Shown here: positions 30,761 to 34,786 of the stretch, in pieces | Numbering within the stretch: position 1 is the first letter of the stretch | Layout: each line of letters opens with the position of its first letter | Source of the DNA: a virus | IMG/VR virus record: IMGVR_UViG_3300025141_000327 | Coordinates: 1-36,380 of that record | Direction: 5' to 3' (one strand) | DNA length: 36,380 bases | Notes under the pieces: model-generated | The model's input: the letters and a program-made list of their open reading frames with translations, nothing else | Told to the model about the DNA's origin: nothing | Databases searched by the model: none | Position numbers and translations under genes: made by a program

Positions 30761-30909
30761 TTTTTCCTTTCTATTTTTAATTGTGTCTTCTTCGTTCGAT
30801 TTTTTCTTAAATGTAATATATCAGAATCAAAGGCCCTGGTCGGGTCTTGATTAATGGTAATATAACCATCATACAATTTAAGTTTTTTCTTTTTTATTTT
30901 TTCTTTCAT
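30745..30909 (-). CDS. 54-residue basic protein
   Basis: A Lys-rich N-terminus (MKEKIKKKKLKLYDGYITIN) followed by DPTRAFDSDILHLRKNRTKK. It is first after a promoter whose -10 box ends 7 nt before its ATG, without a ribosome-binding site, so a leaderless start is predicted. Overlaps the next gene by 16 bases. No family recognised; nucleic-acid binding is plausible from charge. Confidence 0.55.
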   Translation of the reverse strand: MKEKIKKKKLKLYDGYITINQDPTRAFDSDILHLRKNRTKKTQLKIERKKCTLY

Positions 30910-30916
30910 AATTCAA

Positions 30917-30945
30917 ATCCTATCAAATCCCAGAACCCCGGTCAA
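30917..30945 (-). promoter_or_regulatory. Leaderless-type promoter
   Basis: Minus strand: TTGACC (30940-30945), 17-nt spacer, TAGGAT (30917-30922), 7 nt, then ATG at 30909. The spacer 3' end, -10 box and post-box bases are nearly identical to the promoter at 30500-30528. Confidence 0.7.
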
Positions 30946-30955
30946 GGAATTATTT

Positions 30956-31033
30956 TAGTAATATTCTGTAACATTATGTTACTTTACTTCTCCCAGAAAA
31001 TCTTATATACTAGGCCGGTGGTTGGGGATGGCG
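30956..31033. repeat. 78-bp direct repeat, copy 1
   Basis: Matches 31513-31590 at 75 of 78 positions by eye. Contains the dyad GTAACATTATGTTAC and CTCCCAGAAAATCTTATATA. Confidence 0.9.
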
Positions 31034-31046
31034 GTTAATATATACT

Positions 31047-31060
31047 GGGCGGGCCCACCC
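31047..31060. repeat. GGGNGGGCCCACCC repeat, copy 3
   Basis: GGGCGGGCCCACCC preceded by AATATATACT. Confidence 0.8.
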
Positions 31061-31080
31061 GGATAAAGTCAAGTAACAAA

Positions 31081-31110
31081 TTATTACAGGATATTACAGG
31101 ATATTATAGG
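31081..31110. repeat. Three tandem decamers (ATATTACAGG type)
   Basis: TTATTACAGG, ATATTACAGG, ATATTATAGG in direct succession, right before repeat copy 4. Confidence 0.75.
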
Positions 31111-31150
31111 GAGGGCCCACCCCTAAAAAATATACTGGGCGGGCCCACCC
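31109..31150. repeat. Paired GGGNGGGCCCACCC repeats, copies 4 and 5
   Basis: GGGAGGGCCCACCC (31109-31122) and GGGCGGGCCCACCC (31137-31150) joined by CTAAAAAATATACT. The same pair with a 15-nt linker recurs at 31616-31658. Confidence 0.85.
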
Positions 31151-31239
31151 GCTTGAAACCTAATTGAATCTGCGTGCGCGCGCGCTTGAGGCTTGAGAGC
31201 TTGGAGACTTATTGATATGTTTTATTTTTTTATTGGCCC

Positions 31240-31257
31240 GGGCGCCTTGCGGCGCCC
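31240..31257. other. 7-bp GC hairpin downstream of 31270-31452
   Basis: GGGCGCC-TTGC-GGCGCCC. It lies 13 bases beyond the minus-strand stop; the bases that follow in that direction are A-rich rather than T-rich, so intrinsic termination leftward is doubtful. Confidence 0.55.
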
Positions 31258-31269
31258 TGAGCTGAAGAT

Positions 31270-31452
31270 CTACTTCTTCTTAGAAGCTAAATCTTTATTG
31301 ATCTTGTTCACGGCGTAATTGCAGCCGAAAGCAAAACCGAGCCAAAGGAGCCTTCGCTCTTCTGGCAGGCTGTGGCCCTGTACGTACTCTTGGAATTCCT
31401 TCTCTGTCTCGAAGGTTCTGAAGAGTCCGGAGGGTTGATAACGTGAAGACAT
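31270..31452 (-). CDS. 60-residue hypothetical protein
   Basis: MSSRYQPSGLFRTFETEKEF, then EYVQGHSLPEERRLLWLGFA, FGCNYAVNKINKDLASKKK: an amphipathic C-terminal helix that could associate with a membrane, and a basic end. I place the start at ATG 31452, 6 nt after a TATAGT -10 box (leaderless); the frame stays open to 31494 but that would cross the promoter. No family recognised. Confidence 0.58.
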   Translation of the reverse strand: MSSRYQPSGLFRTFETEKEFQEYVQGHSLPEERRLLWLGFAFGCNYAVNKINKDLASKKK

Positions 31453-31458
31453 AATCCC

Positions 31459-31487
31459 ACTATATCCCAGGTCCAGGAATAATGCAA
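31459..31487 (-). promoter_or_regulatory. Leaderless-type promoter
   Basis: Minus strand: TTGCAT (31482-31487), 17-nt spacer ending CTGGGA, TATAGT (31459-31464), 6 nt, then ATG at 31452. Confidence 0.62.
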
Positions 31488-31512
31488 GTAACAAAATATT
31501 ACGAAATGTTAC

Positions 31513-31590
31513 TAGTAATATTCTGTAACATTATGTTACTTTACTTCTCCCAGAAAATCTTATATACTAGGTCGGTGGCTGGGGTTGGCG
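31513..31590. repeat. 78-bp direct repeat, copy 2
   Basis: Pairs with 30956-31033 (three mismatches, all near the 3' end). The same strand and the same position relative to the minus-strand promoter upstream of a leaderless gene. Confidence 0.9.
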
Positions 31591-31615
31591 CAGGGCTTAT
31601 AGCTAAAAATTTTTC

Positions 31616-31658
31616 GGGCGGGCCCACCCTAAAAAAAATATACTGGGAGGGCCCACCC
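31616..31658. repeat. Paired GGGNGGGCCCACCC repeats, copies 6 and 7
   Basis: GGGCGGGCCCACCC (31616-31629) and GGGAGGGCCCACCC (31645-31658) joined by TAAAAAAAATATACT. Confidence 0.85.
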
Positions 31659-31670
31659 CCTCCCTTTTGG

Positions 31671-31690
31671 CGCCCGCCCGAGGGCGGGCG
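31671..31690. other. 9-bp GC hairpin
   Basis: CGCCCGCCC-GA-GGGCGGGCG, a perfect 9-bp stem with two unpaired bases; the left half recurs at 33678 and 34626. Confidence 0.7.
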
Positions 31691-31704
31691 CTTGTAGCCT
31701 GATT

Positions 31705-31725
31705 AAAAAAGCCCCCTTCGGGGGC
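31705..31725 (-). terminator. Intrinsic terminator (minus strand)
   Basis: GCCCCCTTCGGGGGC forms a stable stem (31711-31725). Read leftward it is followed by six T (A-run 31705-31710). It would end transcripts of the minus-strand genes upstream of it, such as 31941-32291. Confidence 0.75.
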
Positions 31726-31838
31726 TTGGGACCTTATTGATATTTTTTATTTTTTGCCTTTACATGAGTTGAGGACCATAAAGGCTAATGAAATCCTGGC
31801 CAAGCAATCTTTAGCATGCTCAACATATTGTATAATTA

Positions 31839-31907
31839 CTTGACCCCAGATCCCTGCACAAAGTATACAGGATTTTAACCCAGCTGGCGCAAGGATCAGG
31901 GGTCAAG
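31839..31907. repeat. 15-bp inverted repeat
   Basis: Arms CTTGACCCCAGATCC (31839-31853) and GGATCAGGGGTCAAG (31893-31907) match at 14 of 15 positions. The GATCAGGG core is shared with the 24-bp inverted repeat at 30525-30611. Confidence 0.7.
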
Positions 31908-31931
31908 CTCAGGCGACTTGCATCGCCTGAG
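31908..31931. other. 9-bp hairpin after 31941-32291
   Basis: CTCAGGCGA and TCGCCTGAG with a 6-nt loop, 9 bases past the minus-strand stop. No T-run follows; it may protect or stall the 3' end ahead of the terminator at 31705. Confidence 0.6.
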
Positions 31932-31940
31932 ATCTTAAAT

Positions 31941-32291
31941 TTACTTGTACTTTTTAGGCATATCCCCTGTTCTTTCTAGAACATGGAATACATCAGTCAC
32001 AATCGGATGACCAGACATATCGAGTTTAGAAGTGTGATACTTATTAAAGATTCTCCAAATATATTGGACCATCTTTTTTCTCACAGCTACCGCCCGACCT
32101 TCTCCCCAGTCATTCTCTACGTGTTCCAGATAAATATTATTGTACCCACTTTGATGCTTTTTAACCGCATCGTAAAGAGCATTCATAATAATTTCTCTAG
32201 CAATCTCACTATTTGACCAAGGTGTATTATCACCATTGTCAAAATGCTTTTGATCAGCACGTGTGCCATTGTTAGTATAATATGATAACAT
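31941..32291 (-). CDS. Hypothetical protein of the minus-strand accessory block
   Basis: A 116-residue protein: MLSYYTNNGTRADQKHFDNG, NSEIAREIIMNALYDAVKKH, GRAVAVRKKMVQYIWRIFNK, SGHPIVTDVFHVLERTGDM. It looks globular and mostly helical, with no recognised motif. An AGGAG site lies 7 bases before the ATG, so unlike its neighbours it has a normal leader. Function unknown. Confidence 0.65.
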   Translation of the reverse strand: MLSYYTNNGTRADQKHFDNGDNTPWSNSEIAREIIMNALYDAVKKHQSGYNNIYLEHVENDWGEGRAVAVRKKMVQYIWRIFNKYHTSKLDMSGHPIVTDVFHVLERTGDMPKKYK

Positions 32292-32440
32292 ATTATTCTC
32301 CTGTGTATGTCTGTATCTTTACCTACAGATTTGGTAATCTTTCAAAAGAAAGAATACATATTTTAACAGAAAATCCTATACTAATCAAATCACAAAATGT
32401 TACCAAATGTTACAACTCAACCTCAGGTTGTGGCTCAAGT

Positions 32441-32530
32441 TTAATCGAACCAAACTTCTTTAATAATCATATACAACAAAAAGCAAAAACCTAATGTTGG
32501 TATGAGAAAAATGCTATCAACTATATCCAT
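32441..32530 (-). CDS. 29-residue TM peptide
   Basis: MDIVDSIFLIPTLGFCFLLY followed by MIIKEVWFD: one membrane helix. Its ATG overlaps the end of the neighbouring TM peptide gene by 10 bases, the kind of coupling seen across this genome. Function unknown. Confidence 0.4.
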   Translation of the reverse strand: MDIVDSIFLIPTLGFCFLLYMIIKEVWFD

Positions 32531-32634
32531 AATATTACCACCAAAGCCAAAGCGATTGCAAAAATGTTTAAAGCCCAAAGCCACTTCGGCCAAACATTAA
32601 TCATCTCTTTCAATGGTTTTCCATATATCAACAT
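32521..32634 (-). CDS. 37-residue TM peptide
   Basis: MLIYGKPLKEMINVWPKWLW then a hydrophobic helix (ALNIFAIALALVVILWI). The polar N-terminal half and C-terminal membrane helix suggest a tail-anchored peptide. A GGAATATATAAA stretch precedes the ATG. It likely works with, or beside, the overlapping 29-residue TM peptide. Confidence 0.42.
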   Translation of the reverse strand: MLIYGKPLKEMINVWPKWLWALNIFAIALALVVILWI

Positions 32635-32663
32635 TTTATATATTCCTTATCTTTCATCATAAT

Positions 32664-32867
32664 TTATTTAGTTATAAAATCGTTAATCGGAGTAACGGCA
32701 GATGTTTCAATAATAGATTTTACTCCATCATTAATAATTCTATTTGCTAATAATTTTTGAGCTTTTTCTATTGCTTCTTTTCGCTCATCTTTATTAGAAG
32801 AATCTTTAACATCAATTATTTCCGACCAACCTTGCGGTTTTAATTGAAAATTAATTAATAGTTTCAT
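32664..32867 (-). CDS. Small hypothetical protein, first minus-strand gene
   Basis: A 67-residue protein: a beta start (MKLLINFQLKPQGWSEIIDV) and a basic helix (NKDERKEAIEKAQKLLANRI). An AGAAAGG site lies before the ATG, in a 19-nt leader after the promoter at 32887-32915. No family recognised. It is transcribed divergently from the cassette gene at 32977. Confidence 0.6.
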   Translation of the reverse strand: MKLLINFQLKPQGWSEIIDVKDSSNKDERKEAIEKAQKLLANRIINDGVKSIIETSAVTPINDFITK

Positions 32868-32886
32868 AATTTACCTTTCTGTACTT

Positions 32887-32915
32887 ATCCTACTATATCC
32901 CAGTCTCATTGTCAA
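32887..32915 (-). promoter_or_regulatory. Sigma70-like promoter with normal leader
   Basis: Minus strand: TTGACA (32910-32915), 17-nt spacer, TAGGAT (32887-32892). The -10 box and the CTGGGATA part of the spacer match the leaderless promoters, but here the ATG is 19 nt away and has AGAAAGG. Confidence 0.7.
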
Positions 32916-32940
32916 CAAGAATAATTATTAATTTACACTA

Positions 32941-33003
32941 TTGACATATATAGGGTTTTAATATATAATCCCAGATATGTATAACAATAAAGGAGAAAGT
33001 AAA
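32941..33003 (+). promoter_or_regulatory. Cassette promoter-leader, copy 1
   Basis: TTGACA, 17-nt spacer, TATAAT (consensus boxes), then CCCAGAT and ATGTATAACAATAAA, followed by GGAGAAAG and a second in-frame ATG at 33004. The same element occurs at 33781 and 34228. Confidence 0.85.
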
Positions 33004-33270
33004 ATGGATAAAACAATCCTAATCGTAAAGGTAACTAAATATGAAACAATACCTGATAGTTACTCAATCGAAACAACTGCTGATAATTTAGAAGAAGCAA
33101 GTAAGTATCAAGTTGCTTTAAAAGCTCTAAATAAAAGTAGCAATGTAACTTATGAGTTGTTCAATGGATTTGGGCAATTCGAAGTTGAGGAAATAAAGAA
33201 GGTAACAGAAAAAAGGCGTCTGGTTGATTACCATACAAGCAATAGGAAGGTAGTTAATGACAATAAATAA
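32977..33270 (+). CDS. Cassette gene A, hypothetical protein
   Basis: An 88-residue core (MDKTILIVKVTKYETIPDSY, ETTADNLEEASKYQVALKAL, FGQFEVEEIKKVTEKRRLVD) starting at ATG 33004 with GGAGAAAG 5 bases upstream. Starting instead at ATG 32977, 7 nt after the consensus -10 box, adds nine residues MYNNKGESK. The beta-helix-beta look of a small domain is visible; no family recognised. It overlaps the next gene by 14 bases. Confidence 0.62.
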   Translation: MYNNKGESKMDKTILIVKVTKYETIPDSYSIETTADNLEEASKYQVALKALNKSSNVTYELFNGFGQFEVEEIKKVTEKRRLVDYHTSNRKVVNDNK

Positions 33271-33490
33271 CGCCATCTTTTATATCAGATACTATGCCGG
33301 CAAGCATGGGGAAATAATCGAGAGAAAGGGACAACTTGATGGCATTGCAAAAGGGGAATACACTTGCAACAAAGGCTATCAATGTTTTAATTATCTTGAT
33401 ATTTGGCAAACTGAAAAATTCGGTAAGCCACAATATAGAACAGCGTCCGTAAGTTGGGAGATGTCCAGCTTACCTAGTCGCATAAATTAA
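33257..33490 (+). CDS. Hypothetical protein coupled to cassette gene A
   Basis: A 77-residue protein (MTINNAIFYIRYYAGKHGEI, QLDGIAKGEYTCNKGYQCFN, DIWQTEKFGKPQYRTASVSW) with a beta-rich, aromatic composition, as in small DNA-mimic-sized or binding proteins. Starts 14 bases inside the upstream gene with AGGAAGG near the ATG. Two hairpins follow its stop. No family recognised. Confidence 0.55.
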   Translation: MTINNAIFYIRYYAGKHGEIIERKGQLDGIAKGEYTCNKGYQCFNYLDIWQTEKFGKPQYRTASVSWEMSSLPSRIN

Positions 33491-33519
33491 CGAATAACTT
33501 ATCCCAATAAGTTATACAG

Positions 33520-33545
33520 GTCAGGGCGGAGTAATCTGCCCTGAC
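33520..33545 (+). other. 8-bp hairpin after cassette gene A
   Basis: GTCAGGGC and GCCCTGAC with a 10-nt loop. The following TAAATAT is only weakly T-rich, so termination is uncertain. Confidence 0.6.
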
Positions 33546-33652
33546 TAAATATCCTGTCAACCCCTAATCCCACAATATCCTATGTTATTATTGCATAGCT
33601 CATCACATAATGTTACCAAATATTTCATCACATAATGTTACCAAATATTACT

Positions 33653-33666
33653 GGGAGGGCCCACCC
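33653..33666. repeat. GGGNGGGCCCACCC repeat, copy 8
   Basis: GGGAGGGCCCACCC preceded by CCAAATATTACT. Confidence 0.8.
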
Positions 33667-33672
33667 CCTCCC

Positions 33673-33708
33673 TTTGGCGCCCGCCCATGGGCGGGGCTTC
33701 GCCCCGCC
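33673..33708. repeat. 36-bp GC-rich exact repeat, copy 1
   Basis: Identical to 34621-34656 (TTTGGCGCCCGCCCATGGGC then the GGGGCTTCGCCCCGCC hairpin). The first 14 bases are shared with 31666-31679. Confidence 0.9.
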
Positions 33709-33717
33709 TTTATCTTT
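33690..33717 (+). terminator. Intrinsic terminator (plus strand)
   Basis: GGCGGGG-CTTCG-CCCCGCC followed by TTTATCTTTGTT. It would end the transcript of cassette A before the cassette B promoter. Confidence 0.72.
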
Positions 33718-33780
33718 GTTCCTCCGCTCAGCAACCCGCTTTGCGGGTCGCTTCGCTCCGGGATTTATTTTTCCTAACTA

Positions 33781-33843
33781 TTGACTCCTAAATTTTTCTC
33801 CTGTAAAATCCCAGATATGTATAACAATAAAGAAAGGGATAAA
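33781..33843 (+). promoter_or_regulatory. Cassette promoter-leader, copy 2
   Basis: TTGACT, 17-nt spacer, TAAAAT, CCCAGAT, ATG at 33817, then GAAAGGGA and ATG 33844. From the -10 box through ATG 33844 it differs at one base from the copy before 34264. Confidence 0.85.
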
Positions 33844-34155
33844 ATGGAACCAGTAAAAAAAGAAGAACGTAAAGAACAACCTTTACTTAATTTAAAAGTA
33901 GAGGTTGATAGTTGGAGACACGGATATCATGAAAGATTAAATTGGGAGCTTATGAGCTTCATTGATCTTGAGGACGTTTTCCGAACTATTTTACCTGAAG
34001 AAAAAGGTAAATATAAAAATGATCAAGTGCCATACAATATCGCTGGAGCAAGAGCGAAAAGATTTATGGAACGACTCAAGGCATACATCATAGAGAAGAC
34101 CGAAGATGATGATGAGGATTTTGATTGGTCAGAATGGAATACATATCGTGGTTAA
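33817..34155 (+). CDS. Cassette gene B, hypothetical protein
   Basis: A 103-residue core from ATG 33844 (MEPVKKEERKEQPLLNLKVE, HGYHERLNWELMSFIDLEDV, NIAGARAKRFMERLKAYIIE) with an acidic C-terminus (TEDDDEDFDWSEW); 112 residues if it starts at the leaderless ATG 33817 (MYNNKERDK added). Helical and acidic at the end; no family recognised. It has its own promoter upstream and a strong hairpin downstream, as in a moron. Confidence 0.65.
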   Translation: MYNNKERDKMEPVKKEERKEQPLLNLKVEVDSWRHGYHERLNWELMSFIDLEDVFRTILPEEKGKYKNDQVPYNIAGARAKRFMERLKAYIIEKTEDDDEDFDWSEWNTYRG

Positions 34156-34166
34156 ATAATCCCTAA

Positions 34167-34194
34167 CCCTGGCCCCCTGTAACAGGGGCCAGGG
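34167..34194 (+). other. Strong hairpin after cassette gene B
   Basis: CCCTGGCCCCCTG and CAGGGGCCAGGG, with one bulged C, around TAA. The preceding TAATCCCTAACCCTGGC is shared with the hairpin after cassette gene C. No T-run follows. Confidence 0.75.
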
Positions 34195-34227
34195 GAAAAC
34201 CTCGATGAACTTTATTTTCCCTAACTA

Positions 34228-34290
34228 TTGACTTCTACCTAAATCTCCTGTAAAATCCCAGGTATGTATAACAATAAAGAAAGGGATAAA
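34228..34290 (+). promoter_or_regulatory. Cassette promoter-leader, copy 3
   Basis: TTGACT, 17-nt spacer, TAAAAT, CCCAGGT, ATG at 34264, then GAAAGGGA and ATG 34291. Same layout as copies 1 and 2. Confidence 0.85.
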
Positions 34291-34533
34291 ATGAAAAAAA
34301 CAATAGCACTACTACAAAAACAACACGATGTGTTGGTCCAGGCCATCCAAACAATTGATGACCATTTTTATGCAATCAAACAGCCTAAAGAAATCCTGGA
34401 GCTGCGAGAAGCACTGGATAAAATACTAAATCATAGTGAGAATTTCTATGAGATAAAAGCAATTCAAGAAGATGCGGATCTTCTTAATTCAGAACTTAAA
34501 AAAGAACTAAAAGAACTAAAAGAATTAGGATAA
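34264..34533 (+). CDS. Cassette gene C, coiled-coil protein
   Basis: An 80-residue core from ATG 34291 (MKKTIALLQKQHDVLVQAIQ, IKQPKEILELREALDKILNH, LLNSELKKELKELKELG), or 89 residues from the leaderless ATG 34264 with MYNNKERDK in front. It is helical and ends in a Leu/Lys/Glu heptad repeat. Unrelated to the proteins of cassettes A and B apart from the shared N-terminal leader. Function unknown. Confidence 0.65.
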   Translation: MYNNKERDKMKKTIALLQKQHDVLVQAIQTIDDHFYAIKQPKEILELREALDKILNHSENFYEIKAIQEDADLLNSELKKELKELKELG

Positions 34534-34545
34534 GTAATCCCTAAC

Positions 34546-34570
34546 CCTGGCTCCCGCATCGGGGGCCAGG
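34546..34570 (+). other. Hairpin after cassette gene C
   Basis: CCTGGCTCCC and GGGGGCCAGG with loop GCATC (one wobble pair in RNA). Same TAATCCCTAACCCTGGC entry as the cassette B hairpin, with a different stem base at the loop side. Confidence 0.72.
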
Positions 34571-34602
34571 TGAGTCAAGTAACAATTTGTTACAGGTTAT
34601 TC

Positions 34603-34620
34603 GGGCGGGCCCCCCACCCC
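34603..34620. repeat. Variant GGGCGGGCCC repeat, copy 9
   Basis: GGGCGGGCCCCCCACCCC, preceded by AAGTAACAATTTGTTACAGG, the same GTAACA motif that precedes the copies at 31047-31122. Confidence 0.7.
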
Positions 34621-34656
34621 TTTGGCGCCCGCCCATGGGCGGGGCTTCGCCCCGCC
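34621..34656. repeat. 36-bp GC-rich exact repeat, copy 2
   Basis: Identical to 33673-33708. Here no T-run follows the hairpin (CCAGGGGTCCC instead), so a terminator function seems lost or absent upstream of the large terminase. Confidence 0.9.
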
Positions 34657-34786
34657 CAGGGGTCCCAAAGCCCAGAGCGAATGGAATGGTTTGGGGAGGG
34701 GGCACCCCCTTAAACAAGAAAAAAGGGGTCCCAACTTTACCCTTTATTGCTTAATTCAGACTCTCATGGTAATACTTTTAAAAACG

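Larger units (their letters stand above)
30946..31269. other. Repeat module I (no gene seen)
   Basis: In order: a 78-bp segment duplicated at 31513-31590, a GGGCGGGCCCACCC repeat, GTAACAAATTATTAC, three tandem decamers, a paired GGGAGGGCCCACCC/GGGCGGGCCCACCC, CG-rich GCTTG words, an ACTTATTGATAT plus T-rich block, and a 7-bp hairpin. No coding frame is convincing. Confidence 0.6.
31488..31940. other. Repeat module II (no gene seen)
   Basis: Repeats the order of module I: 78-bp repeat copy 2, paired GGGNGGGCCCACCC, GC hairpins, a GCTTG word, CTTATTGATATTTTTTATTTTTT, then a 15-bp inverted repeat and a 9-bp hairpin near the end of the gene at 31941. I see no convincing coding frame. Confidence 0.6.
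33491..33816. other. Gap between cassettes A and B
   Basis: No gene is seen. It holds a 9-bp hairpin ATAACTTAT/ATAAGTTAT directly after the stop (33494-33515), a GTCAGGGC/GCCCTGAC hairpin, two direct copies of ATAATGTTACCAAATAT (33607 and 33633), repeat copy 8, GC hairpins with a terminator, and the second cassette promoter. Confidence 0.6.

Noticed and set aside
30847-31038. Plus-strand open frame across the 78-bp repeat, and the similar frame at 31482-31697
   Set aside because: Both frames are similar only because the DNA is duplicated. All three mismatches between the copies would change the amino acid, and the region holds minus-strand promoters and repeats.
31240-31257. Intrinsic terminator for the gene at 31270-31452
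   Set aside because: The hairpin is strong, but the bases after it in the direction of transcription are A-rich, not T-rich.
31047-31658. Possible CRISPR array made by the GGGNGGGCCCACCC repeats
   Set aside because: Spacing is irregular, units are 14 bp, the intervening sequences are themselves repeated, and no cas gene is present.
34622-34786. N-terminal extension of the large terminase (MAPAHGRGFAPP...)
   Set aside because: It is coded by the GC repeat and hairpin DNA, uses a non-ATG start with no ribosome site, and does not look like a terminase N-terminus.
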